The notes under the pieces are model-generated. The model was given only the letters and a program-made list of their open reading frames with translations. It was not told where the DNA came from and did no database searches. DNA of 10,258 bases, taken from NCBI GenBank assembly GCA_900751685.1, contig CAADSR010000107.1, forward strand, positions 1-10,258, given 5' to 3'. Positions 1 through 5,553 of this stretch are shown piece by piece (position 1 is the first letter of the stretch; every line of letters starts with the position of its first letter). Source of the DNA: Clostridia bacterium (lineage in GTDB: Bacteria > Bacillota > Clostridia > UBA1381). Position numbers and translations under genes: made by a program.

Positions 1-1
1 G

Positions 2-238
2 GGCATGGAGGACTTGAAGCCCGGCATGACCTTGACAGGAACAGTCCGCAATGTTATTGACTTCGGTGCCTTTATCGATATCGGCGTCCATCAGGACGGC
101 CTTGTCCATATTTCACAAATTTGCGATAAGTATATCAAGCATCCCACAGAAGTCCTTTCTGTAGGCGATGTAGTAACAGTACGCATCCTGGAAGTGGATG
201 TCCCGAAAAAAAGGATCTCACTGACTATGCGTGACTAG
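2..238 (+). CDS. tex: Tex-like transcription accessory protein, C-terminal S1 domain (5' truncated by window edge)
   Basis: The reading frame is open from the window edge and ends at TAG 236-238, so only the last ~78 residues are visible. They form one S1 (OB-fold) RNA-binding domain: the segment from GMTLTGTVRNV through DFGAFIDIG, QDGLVHISQI and SVGDVVTVRILEVD to KKRISLTM is the classic S1 pattern. The wording (VRNVIDFGAFIDIGVHQDGLVHIS, here split by description) is characteristic of Tex/YhgF proteins, which bind nucleic acid and affect transcription. The protein ends immediately after the S1 domain, as in Firmicutes Tex, without the longer tail of proteobacterial homologues. The internal ATG at position 5 is not the true start. 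The stop codon overlaps the ribosome binding site of lgt, so the two genes are probably co-transcribed. Another S1 protein is possible, but Tex is the best fit. Confidence 0.85.
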   Translation, partial: GMEDLKPGMTLTGTVRNVIDFGAFIDIGVHQDGLVHISQICDKYIKHPTEVLSVGDVVTVRILEVDVPKKRISLTMRD

Positions 239-250
239 GAGGATTTTATC

Positions 251-1042
251 ATGAATCAAATTTCATTCCCACAGCTCCATATTTCCCTGAATATAAACCC
301 GGTGGCATTCCATCTTGGCCCCAAACCTATTTATTGGTATGCCCTGATTATTTTGACCGGCTTTCTGGCAGGGCTTTTCTTTGTTCTGAGAACCAGCGAA
401 AAATATAGCGTAAAAAAAGACCACATCTGGGACATTGCGATTTATGGCCTGATTTTCGGCGTTATTGGAGCCCGGATCTATTATGTTTTATTTGACCTTG
501 ACAGTATCCGGGGTGATTTTTGGGCCATCTTCCGTACTTGGGAGGGCGGCCTTGCTATTTATGGCGGGTTGATCGGCGCCGCCCTCAGCACCTTCATTTA
601 CTGCCGCATCAAAAAGCTAAACGTATTGCGTGTTTTTGATGTTTGCGCCCCCGGCCTTTTTATTGGCCAGGCAATCGGCCGTTTTGGAAACTTTATAAAC
701 GCGGAAGTCTACGGACGGGAGACAAGCCTGCCCTGGGGCATGAGCATCAATGGCGCTCCAGCAGTGCATCCTTTATTCTTATATGAATCTTTGTGGAATA
801 TATTAGGCCTTGTGTTACTGCTTGCCTTCCGAAAAAAACAGACCTCAAACGGCCAAATCTTTTTTGCCTACCTGGGATGGTATTCTCTCGGCCGCCTGTT
901 TCTTGAGGGAATGCGGCAGCCTCAATACATTTTATACTTGATCCCGAATGTGCTTGGAATCTCCCAGGTTGTCGCCTTTTTATTAGCGGTAAGCTCTGCC
1001 GTTGCATTTATTATAGTAACCAAAAACCATAAAATGGAATAG
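251..1042 (+). CDS. lgt: Prolipoprotein diacylglyceryl transferase (Lgt)
   Basis: Transfers diacylglycerol from phosphatidylglycerol to the lipobox cysteine of prolipoproteins, the first step of lipoprotein maturation, in the cytoplasmic membrane. The 263-residue length is normal for the family. The Lgt signature is intact at residues 139-155 (GQAIGRFGNFINAEVYG), with R144, N147, E152 and G155 in the positions of the essential residues of the E. coli enzyme. Other family segments are WEGGLAIYGGLIG (98-109), HPLFLYES (173-180) and GRLFLEGMRQP (214-224, conserved Arg and Glu). There are about seven hydrophobic segments. Residue Y104 sits where E. coli has H103; I believe Tyr also occurs in other clostridial Lgt proteins. 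The start is ATG 251 behind AGGAGG at 237-242, which overlaps the tex stop codon, suggesting translational coupling. The gene stops inside the stem of a terminator hairpin. Confidence 0.96.
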   Translation: MNQISFPQLHISLNINPVAFHLGPKPIYWYALIILTGFLAGLFFVLRTSEKYSVKKDHIWDIAIYGLIFGVIGARIYYVLFDLDSIRGDFWAIFRTWEGGLAIYGGLIGAALSTFIYCRIKKLNVLRVFDVCAPGLFIGQAIGRFGNFINAEVYGRETSLPWGMSINGAPAVHPLFLYESLWNILGLVLLLAFRKKQTSNGQIFFAYLGWYSLGRLFLEGMRQPQYILYLIPNVLGISQVVAFLLAVSSAVAFIIVTKNHKME

Positions 1043-1069
1043 ATTGTAAATTTATTCCATTTTATTTTT
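1030..1069 (+). terminator. AU-rich intrinsic terminator after lgt
   Basis: A perfect 12-bp inverted repeat (1030-1041 with 1053-1064), an 11-nt loop and a following TTTTT. The left arm contains the end of the lgt coding sequence including most of its stop codon. The stem has only two G-C pairs, so termination may be incomplete; the stronger hairpin at 1134-1161 may act as backup. Confidence 0.55.
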
Positions 1070-1133
1070 GACAAGATTCTCCGGCCTTCGGGGAAAGACT
1101 CAAAAATCCTTCAATTTCTCCTTTGCTTCATCG

Positions 1134-1161
1134 AAAACGCCTTGCCTTTTTGGCGTTTTTT
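1134..1161 (+). terminator. Intrinsic terminator downstream of lgt
   Basis: A perfect 8-bp stem, AAAACGCC (1134-1141) with GGCGTTTT (1152-1159), and a 10-nt loop, running into a T6 tract (1156-1161). It isolates the tex-lgt unit from the next gene. The A run on the left arm gives it some capacity in the opposite direction, but no minus-strand gene reads into it from nearby. Confidence 0.7.
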
Positions 1162-1168
1162 ATCAAAC

Positions 1169-1186
1169 GAAACCTGGAGAAACCTG
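1169..1186 (+). promoter_or_regulatory. Direct repeat GAAACCTG with 10-bp period upstream of a promoter
   Basis: GAAACCTG occurs at 1169-1176 and again at 1179-1186, exactly one helical turn apart. The second copy ends 10 bp before the -35 hexamer at 1197. This geometry suits a regulator that binds tandem half-sites on one face of the DNA, as OmpR-family proteins do. The binding protein is unknown and the repeat could be chance. Confidence 0.35.
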
Positions 1187-1196
1187 CAAAAAACAG

Positions 1197-1225
1197 TTGA
1201 CGCATCCCCGGTTTTATTGTAATAT
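1197..1225 (+). promoter_or_regulatory. Sigma-A type promoter of the Spo0E-like gene
   Basis: TTGACG (1197-1202), a 17-bp spacer, then TAATAT (1220-1225). Both hexamers match the housekeeping consensus at five of six bases and the spacing is ideal. Transcription would start near 1232, giving a leader of about 60 nt before the preferred ATG at 1295. Confidence 0.75.
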
Positions 1226-1248
1226 ATAACTATAAGAGAGAGGAAATT

Positions 1249-1263
1249 ATGGATATATTGTAA
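1249..1263 (+). CDS. Possible minimal leader ORF (Met-Asp-Ile-Leu)
   Basis: ATG GAT ATA TTG TAA lies a few nucleotides behind a good ribosome binding site (GAGAGG, 1238-1243) and about 17 nt from the predicted transcription start. It ends 31 nt before the preferred start of the Spo0E-like gene. A four-residue peptide has no likely function of its own, so translating it would more plausibly tune initiation of the gene behind it. It could also be a chance ATG near a purine-rich leader. Confidence 0.3.
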   Translation: MDIL

Positions 1264-1294
1264 TAAAATGGTTTATAGAAAGGGGATGCTACAA

Positions 1295-1468
1295 ATGAAT
1301 AAAATCGAACTATGGCGGGAAGAATACAATGCGTTTATCCAGGCAAAGGGGGACGATGCTTTCACCGATAAAGAGGTGATCCAAAAAGGAATCGAACTGG
1401 AGGAAAAAATCAATCAATATCTAATAGCAGCACATCAGGAACAAACACTACATAAAGTTGCAAACTAA
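1295..1468 (+). CDS. Small Spo0E-like (aspartyl-phosphate phosphatase family) protein, signature degenerate
   Basis: A 57-residue protein. The preferred start is ATG 1295, with AGGGG (1281-1285) nine bases upstream; the in-frame ATG at 1268 has no ribosome binding site and would add nine residues. Size and pattern fit Spo0E-like proteins, two-helix phosphatases that dephosphorylate Spo0A~P and delay sporulation. Helix 1 is about residues 4-17 (IELWREEYNAFIQA); a turn containing FTDKEVI follows, then helix 2 at 27-43 ending INQYL, all as in the family. The hallmark SQELD motif, expected at residues 32-36, reads GIELE: Glu and Leu are kept, while Ser and Gln are lost and Asp is replaced by Glu. 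It may be inactive, a binding-only relative or a divergent phosphatase. It has its own near-consensus promoter and a terminator, so it is monocistronic. Assignment is by pattern only and moderate. Confidence 0.55.
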   Translation: MNKIELWREEYNAFIQAKGDDAFTDKEVIQKGIELEEKINQYLIAAHQEQTLHKVAN

Positions 1469-1540
1469 TCTATTAAATTTTATCTATCTCTAAAATTGAG
1501 TTCTCACACCCGTATCTGTAAAATAAAGATTTTACCTTCT

Positions 1541-1582
1541 AAAAAACAGGCAAGTCCGGGAAAACGGATTTGCCTGTTTTTT
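1541..1582. terminator. Bidirectional intrinsic terminator between convergent genes
   Basis: AAAAAACAGGCAA (1541-1553) pairs perfectly with 1570-1582, and the stem extends inward through a G-U and four more pairs to a loop at 1559-1564. A T6 tract closes it on the plus strand and the A6 on the left arm gives a U6 tract on the minus strand. It would stop both the Spo0E-like gene and the arginine operon. Confidence 0.88.
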
Positions 1583-1602
1583 AGCTCCTAATAAGCTATC
1601 TA

Positions 1603-2088
1603 CTATTTATATTCTTTTACCAACAGCGCCCGGATATAGTCCCTGGATTTATCCGTAGAGTCAATATAAAAACCACGGCCATAATAAAAACGGATCAATG
1701 GTGTGATTTTTGCACCTGTATGCAATGAAAGCTTTTCGACCCCTTTCCGGATCATAATCCGGTCTACCAGGTTCATAATGGATTTCCCGATCCCATTGTT
1801 CTGACTTCCCATTTTCACACCAAAGCGGGACAAATATGCCGTCCGGTCCGGAAATACTTCTACCCTAACGCTGCCTACAGGCTCTCCGTCCGATAAGGCC
1901 AGCAATACAAGCTTTGTATTGATATCCCTTTTTACATCTTCATAGGTTTCTTCCAGCGCTGCAATATGGTCGGTCCCCGCCATTTGCTGATACTTCTTAA
2001 AAGCCTCCCGGGTAATGTTAATGATAAATGGAATATCATCATACGTCGCCAGGCGCACTTGAAATAAAGATTCATAATCCACTGTCAT
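1603..2088 (-). CDS. GNAT-family N-acetyltransferase, last gene of the arg operon
   Basis: A 161-residue single-domain acetyltransferase. It begins with the GNAT beta1-alpha1 pattern (VRLATYDDIPFIINITREAF, 11-30). The beta4 strand (SRFGVK, 87-92) leads into the acetyl-CoA pyrophosphate loop Q-N-N-G-I-G (96-101), matching Q/R-x-x-G-x-G/A. The late FYYGRGF (134-140) is the usual GNAT 'YxxxGF' ending. Substrate cannot be read from the sequence. ATG 2088 lies 18 nt behind the argF stop, and its ribosome binding site (complement of 2099-2105) is just before that stop, so it is translated with the arginine genes. That suggests, without proving, an arginine-pathway substrate, for example glutamate in a short ArgA-like role. 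It could equally be an unrelated acetyltransferase. The transcript ends at the shared terminator at 1541-1582. Confidence 0.85.
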   Translation of the reverse strand: MTVDYESLFQVRLATYDDIPFIINITREAFKKYQQMAGTDHIAALEETYEDVKRDINTKLVLLALSDGEPVGSVRVEVFPDRTAYLSRFGVKMGSQNNGIGKSIMNLVDRIMIRKGVEKLSLHTGAKITPLIRFYYGRGFYIDSTDKSRDYIRALLVKEYK

Positions 2089-2106
2089 TTTTATGTAATC
2101 CTTTCT

Positions 2107-3021
2107 TTACAGCAGCGTTGCCAGGACTGCTTTTTGAGCATGAAGGCGGTTCTCCGCTTCATCAAAAATCACGGACTGCGGCCCATCAATAATTTCTTCT
2201 GTCACTTCAAGGCCGCGGTATGCAGGAAGGCAGTGCATAAATACCGCATCCGCTTTTGCTTTTTTAAACAAATCCTTATTTACTTGATAAGGGATAAAGA
2301 TTTTCTGCCGCTGTGCTTTTTCTGCTTCCTGCCCCATACTTACCCAAGTGTCTGTATAGATGATATCTGCGTCCGCAACGGCTTGTTCCGGATCTTGCGT
2401 CAATAGAAGCTCTTTTCCGGCTTGCTTGAAATCCGCCTGGGCATTGGCTATTACTTCCCCATCGCATTCATAGCCTTTTGGCGCGGCAATAGCACAGTCC
2501 ATGCCTACTTTTGCACAGCCATACATCAAAGAATGGGCCATATTGTTCCCATCCCCGACATAGGCGAGCTTTAATCCTTCCAGCTTTCCTTTATGCTCAT
2601 AAGCGGTCATTAGATCCGCCAATACCTGGCAGGGGTGAAGCAGGTCAGTCAACGCATTGATCACCGGGATATCCGCATAATACGCTAAATCCAGTACATC
2701 CTGATGGGCAAATGTACGGATCATGATCCCATCCAGATAACGCTCCAGCACCTTCGCCGTGTCATGGATCGTTTCCCCCCGTCCCAGCTGAATGTCATTA
2801 CTGGATAAAAACAGAGGATACCCGCCCAGCTGCGTCATTCCCACCTCAAAGGACACCCGTGTCCGTGTAGAGGATTTGGTGAAAATCATCCCCAAAGTCT
2901 TTCCTTTTAACAGTGGATGGGCGATCCCCTTTTTTTGCTCGTCCTTTAATTTTAATCCCAACGCCAACAAGTCCTGTACCTGCTGGGATGTTAAATCGTG
3001 TAAGCTGATCAAATCCTTCAT
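2107..3021 (-). CDS. argF: Ornithine carbamoyltransferase
   Basis: Makes citrulline from ornithine and carbamoyl phosphate, in the cytoplasm. The 304-residue length is standard. Carbamoyl-phosphate residues are in STRTR (51-55) and HPCQ (129-132). The ornithine-binding loop is DTWVSMGQE (224-232; D224, S228, M229), and HCLPAYRG (263-270) carries the catalytic cysteine. The DxWxSMG loop separates it from aspartate carbamoyltransferase. ATG 3021 has a strong ribosome binding site (GGAGAAGG, complement of 3025-3032) and lies 12 nt behind the argD stop. The position directly after argD and the absence of arcA or arcC nearby favour the anabolic ArgF over the catabolic ArcB; sequence alone does not settle this. 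Confidence 0.96.
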   Translation of the reverse strand: MKDLISLHDLTSQQVQDLLALGLKLKDEQKKGIAHPLLKGKTLGMIFTKSSTRTRVSFEVGMTQLGGYPLFLSSNDIQLGRGETIHDTAKVLERYLDGIMIRTFAHQDVLDLAYYADIPVINALTDLLHPCQVLADLMTAYEHKGKLEGLKLAYVGDGNNMAHSLMYGCAKVGMDCAIAAPKGYECDGEVIANAQADFKQAGKELLLTQDPEQAVADADIIYTDTWVSMGQEAEKAQRQKIFIPYQVNKDLFKKAKADAVFMHCLPAYRGLEVTEEIIDGPQSVIFDEAENRLHAQKAVLATLL

Positions 3022-3033
3022 ATTCCTTCTCCT

Positions 3034-4221
3034 TTACTTTAATACTGCATCCAGTGCACAAACAAAGCGGTCAATATCCTGCGTTGTAAGAATGAGCGGC
3101 GGCGCAAGGCGCATCGTGTTCTTACATAAACTTGTGAGATAGTGTTTTTCAAACATTTTCTGAAAGACCTGTGGCGCAAGCTCCGGCTGTAATTCAATTC
3201 CAATCAATAATCCGGCCCCCCGTACATCCAGGATCTTATCCGGATACTGTATTTTAAGCTTTAAAAGCTGCTCTTTAAAATAGTTTCCCATCAATCTTGA
3301 GTTTTCCACTAGGCCTTCCTGCTCAAAGATCTCTAAAACAGCAAGCCCCGCCGCTGTCGCCAGCGGGTTACCGCCAAACGTCGTGCCATGGTCTCCCGGC
3401 TCAAAAGCATCTGCGACCTTTTGTTTGGCGCCGACCGCACCAATAGGGACACCGCCCCCCAACGCTTTGGCACTTGTAAATAAATCCGGCTCTACGCCAT
3501 ATTGTTCATAAGCAAACAACGTGCCGGTACGGCCCATTCCAGTCTGTACTTCATCAAAAATCAATAAAATATTGTTTTTATCGCATAATTCCCGAAGCGC
3601 TTTTACATATTCAACATCCATCGGATGCACGCCGCTTTCCCCCTGGATCAATTCGATCATAATAGCTGCCGTATGCTCTGTAACTGCCGCTTCCACCGCC
3701 TGGAGCGAATTTGGCTCTACCTGGATAAAACCAGGAGTCAGCGGACGGTATGGCTTTTGATATTTCTCCTGGCCGGTAGCCGCTACTGTGGCGAGGGTCC
3801 TTCCATGGAAGGATTTATCTAAAGATATGATCTCATACTTATCAAGCCCTTGTTTATAAAAATAGATTTTTGCCAATTTAAACGCACCCTCATTTGCTTC
3901 CGCCCCGGTGTTTGCAAAAAAAATACGGTCAGCACAGGTGTTTTTTACGAGTTTTTCCGCCAGCCTAGCCTGGGTTTCTATGTAATACAAATTAGACACA
4001 TGGATCAGGCTTGCAACTTGCTCCTGGAGCGCCTCTACAAATTTAGGGTGGGAATGCCCCAGGGCATTTACCGCGATCCCTCCAAGGAAATCTTCATAAA
4101 CGCTTCCGTCGGTGGCATATAGCTGCATTCCCTGCCCTTTTTCAAAGCAAACATCCAGTCTTTTTCCAAAGGTATTCATATAATAAGCCTGGTCCAGCTG
4201 TTTGATTTGTTCTAACTTCAT
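3034..4221 (-). CDS. argD: Acetylornithine aminotransferase
   Basis: A class III, PLP-dependent aminotransferase converting N-acetylglutamate semialdehyde to N-acetylornithine with glutamate as amino donor; family members often also serve in lysine synthesis. The 395-residue length is typical. The N-terminal GHSHPK (55-60), the phosphate-binding NTGAEANEGA (104-113) and FHGRT (138-142) are present. FDEVQTGMGRTG (222-233) has D223 to hold the pyridine nitrogen. The PLP lysine is K252 in TSAKALGGGVPIGA, and TTFGGNPLA (280-288) and RGAGLLIGIEL (334-344) follow. ATG 4221 is preceded by GGAAAGGGA (complement of 4231-4239) at a 9-nt spacing. It is the first gene of the operon; argC, argJ and argB are not in the window and must be elsewhere if the pathway is complete. 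Other class III members such as GABA or ornithine transaminases are less likely beside argF. Confidence 0.95.
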   Translation of the reverse strand: MKLEQIKQLDQAYYMNTFGKRLDVCFEKGQGMQLYATDGSVYEDFLGGIAVNALGHSHPKFVEALQEQVASLIHVSNLYYIETQARLAEKLVKNTCADRIFFANTGAEANEGAFKLAKIYFYKQGLDKYEIISLDKSFHGRTLATVAATGQEKYQKPYRPLTPGFIQVEPNSLQAVEAAVTEHTAAIMIELIQGESGVHPMDVEYVKALRELCDKNNILLIFDEVQTGMGRTGTLFAYEQYGVEPDLFTSAKALGGGVPIGAVGAKQKVADAFEPGDHGTTFGGNPLATAAGLAVLEIFEQEGLVENSRLMGNYFKEQLLKLKIQYPDKILDVRGAGLLIGIELQPELAPQVFQKMFEKHYLTSLCKNTMRLAPPLILTTQDIDRFVCALDAVLK

Positions 4222-4259
4222 GGATAACCATCCCTTTCCAGTATTGTTTCATCTATTAT

Positions 4260-4273
4260 TGTATTATTATACA
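4260..4273 (-). promoter_or_regulatory. Candidate ArgR box over the argD -10
   Basis: On the minus strand TGTAT-AATA-ATACA forms a 5-4-5 inverted repeat that covers the whole -10 hexamer. It differs from the ARG box core TGAAT-N4-ATTCA by one base in each half. An ArgR-type repressor here would block RNA polymerase directly. argR itself is not in the window, and the match is by eye. Confidence 0.45.
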
Positions 4274-4294
4274 TCTAATTTTTATGGATTGCAA
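4266..4294 (-). promoter_or_regulatory. Promoter of the argD-argF-GNAT operon
   Basis: Read on the minus strand: TTGCAA (4289-4294), 17-bp spacer, TATAAT (4266-4271). The -10 is a perfect consensus. Transcription would start near 4259, about 38 nt upstream of the argD ATG. Confidence 0.75.
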
Positions 4295-4409
4295 CAAAAT
4301 CTTCTCCAAATATTTTTCTTTTTTCTTTTTATTTCTTGTCGCTTTTACCTTAGTTTGCGAATCTCCTTTGTGATTCTTTTGCCCACTGCCCTTATCAGAT
4401 TTATTCTTG

Positions 4410-4448
4410 ACCTAATAATTATTCATAATAAATGAATAATTATTAGGT
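4410..4448. promoter_or_regulatory. Long AT-rich palindrome, possible tandem ARG boxes
   Basis: A 17-bp perfect inverted repeat (4410-4426 with 4432-4448) separated by AATAA. It can be read as two 18-bp ARG-like boxes (4410-4427 and 4431-4448) separated by exactly 3 bp, the arrangement ArgR hexamers use in E. coli. In each box the inner half is perfect (ATTCA, TGAAT) and the outer half keeps only AAT/ATT. It lies ~140 bp upstream of the argD promoter and just past the trxA terminator. A T5 tract follows on the plus strand, but there is no plus-strand gene to terminate. Confidence 0.4.
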
Positions 4449-4458
4449 TTTTGTGTAT

Positions 4459-4492
4459 AAAAACAGCCGGAATGTTTCAAACATTCCGGCTG
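4459..4492 (-). terminator. Intrinsic terminator after trxA
   Basis: A G+C-rich perfect inverted repeat (4464-4477 with 4479-4492, about 12 usable pairs with a short TTCAA-type loop). On the minus strand it runs into a U5 tract (complement of 4459-4463). It lies 26 bp past the trxA stop and ends the hflX-yigZ-trxA operon. Confidence 0.9.
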
Positions 4493-4517
4493 CCAAACCA
4501 ATCAGTTCTGATCTTGC

Positions 4518-4835
4518 TTAGATATATTTTTCGATCATATCCTCATAATCGTCCTGAGGGTATGCACCTACTTTTTTCTCTGCGATCTTCCCATCCTTAT
4601 AGATCATCACCGTTGGGATGGATACGACAGCGTGCTGCGCTGCAAGCTCGCTTTCTTCGTCTACATTTACTTTTCCGACTTTCAATTTCCCCTGGTATTC
4701 TTCTGCTAAAGCATCCATGACCGGCGCTACCATTTTACACGGCCCGCACCAGCTTGCCCAAAAATCAACCAGGACTGGAATATCTGATTTTACTACTTCT
4801 GCCTCAAAATTTGCCTTTGTCAATGTGATTGCCAT
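4518..4835 (-). CDS. trxA: Thioredoxin
   Basis: A 105-residue cytoplasmic dithiol-disulfide oxidoreductase that reduces protein disulfides and is recharged by thioredoxin reductase. The active site is WCGPCK (29-34, cysteines C30 and C33). Other classical features are the buried D24 in VDFWASW, the cis-proline P74 in SIPT and the VGAYP loop at 89-93. Length and motifs match canonical TrxA, not the extracytoplasmic, lipoprotein or CXXC-variant types. ATG 4835 has a near-perfect ribosome binding site (AAAAGGAGG, complement of 4845-4853) that overlaps the stop of the preceding gene, 16 nt away, so it is translationally linked to the anchored protein upstream. It is the last gene before the terminator at 4459-4492. 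No thioredoxin reductase gene is in the window. Confidence 0.97.
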   Translation of the reverse strand: MAITLTKANFEAEVVKSDIPVLVDFWASWCGPCKMVAPVMDALAEEYQGKLKVGKVNVDEESELAAQHAVVSIPTVMIYKDGKIAEKKVGAYPQDDYEDMIEKYI

Positions 4836-4851
4836 AATAAAAATCCTCCTT

Positions 4852-5538
4852 TTAGTTATAGTATGGAATAGATGAATACATTGTATTCACACCATCCTTC
4901 TCCATTTGCTGGGAAGCATAAATAACATTTTCCTCAAACCCGCTGCCGGTATAGATGTACTGCCGGATATCAAATCCCGAACCAGTCGTAACAAAAACCG
5001 TCACTGCCGGAACTGTTTTTTGATCACGGTAAAGCTCTGAAACTTCATAATATACATTCCCGATCCCAATACGCTGGTCAAGAAGCGTATAATAATGCCC
5101 TTCACTGTCCTGCACTTCAAGTGCCCATTCCTGGCTGTCATCCCAGAGGATCTCCCCATTTTTTGTCTGTGCGGATACAGCTAATGTAACCGTATCTTCT
5201 TTCCCGTCCCCGGTGAGATCAAATTTATATGTACCCACATCTGACCAGCCCTCTTGCTTCGCGCGCTTGCTGGAAGCACCTATGTATTTCCCCGCCTTTG
5301 GCGTTTGCTCAGGGGCTTGGGACGATGGACTTTTTGTATTTTTTTCAGCCTTTTCTGTTTGCTTGGGCTGCGATGCTGTTTTCTCTGTCGCAGCGGGCGC
5401 CTGGGTATGCGTCACTGTTGCCTGCGGCACAGTCCCGGCAATTCCTGCCCCATTGTCCGGCGCCATATAATATCCCGCTGCATAGCCGCCTGCAACAAGG
5501 CAAAGTGCGGCCAGAAAAAAGATGACCTTCTTTTTCAT
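4852..5538 (-). CDS. Membrane-anchored exported protein with Ca-binding-like DxTGDGxxD repeat, function unknown
   Basis: I do not recognise a named family. The 228 residues have three parts. First, a positively charged start (MKKK) and a hydrophobic segment at 5-25, either an uncleaved anchor or a signal peptide; the only cysteine there (C13, AALC) does not fit a lipobox. Second, a low-complexity linker at about 36-83, rich in Thr, Pro, Gln, Ala and Lys, as in cell-wall-spanning regions. Third, a C-terminal domain at 84-228. It contains FDLTGDGKEDTVTL (106-119), which resembles the acidic loop of FG-GAP/VCBS-type beta-propeller repeats (D107, D111, D115 could bind calcium), followed by beta-rich, aromatic sequence. 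ATG 5538 has GGAAGG-type Shine-Dalgarno sequence and lies 15 nt after the yigZ stop. It is therefore co-transcribed with hflX, yigZ and trxA, which are all cytoplasmic. Confidence 0.8.
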   Translation of the reverse strand: MKKKVIFFLAALCLVAGGYAAGYYMAPDNGAGIAGTVPQATVTHTQAPAATEKTASQPKQTEKAEKNTKSPSSQAPEQTPKAGKYIGASSKRAKQEGWSDVGTYKFDLTGDGKEDTVTLAVSAQTKNGEILWDDSQEWALEVQDSEGHYYTLLDQRIGIGNVYYEVSELYRDQKTVPAVTVFVTTGSGFDIRQYIYTGSGFEENVIYASQQMEKDGVNTMYSSIPYYN

Positions 5539-5553
5539 TTGAACCTTCCTTCC

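Noticed and set aside
1067..1095. TTGACA at 1067-1072 as a promoter after lgt
   Set aside because: It is part of the terminator tail and no -10-like hexamer lies 16-18 bp downstream (sequence there is GGGGAA).
1268..1294. ATG 1268 as the start of the Spo0E-like protein
   Set aside because: No ribosome binding site before it, whereas ATG 1295 has AGGGG nine bases upstream; the extra nine residues are not family-like. Re-initiation after the leader ORF keeps it a remote possibility.
2792..3142. 116-codon open frame on the plus strand across argF and argD
   Set aside because: Antisense to two clear genes with full motifs, no ribosome binding site and no recognisable protein pattern; a frame shadow.
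4295..4409. Possible T-box or riboswitch leader upstream of argD
   Set aside because: It lies upstream of the best promoter, lacks the conserved T-box AGGGUGGNACCGCG sequence and shows no terminator/antiterminator pair.
5488..5538. Lipoprotein signal in the anchored protein
   Set aside because: C13 is preceded by A-A-L, and the lipobox needs a small residue (Gly/Ala/Ser) directly before the cysteine.
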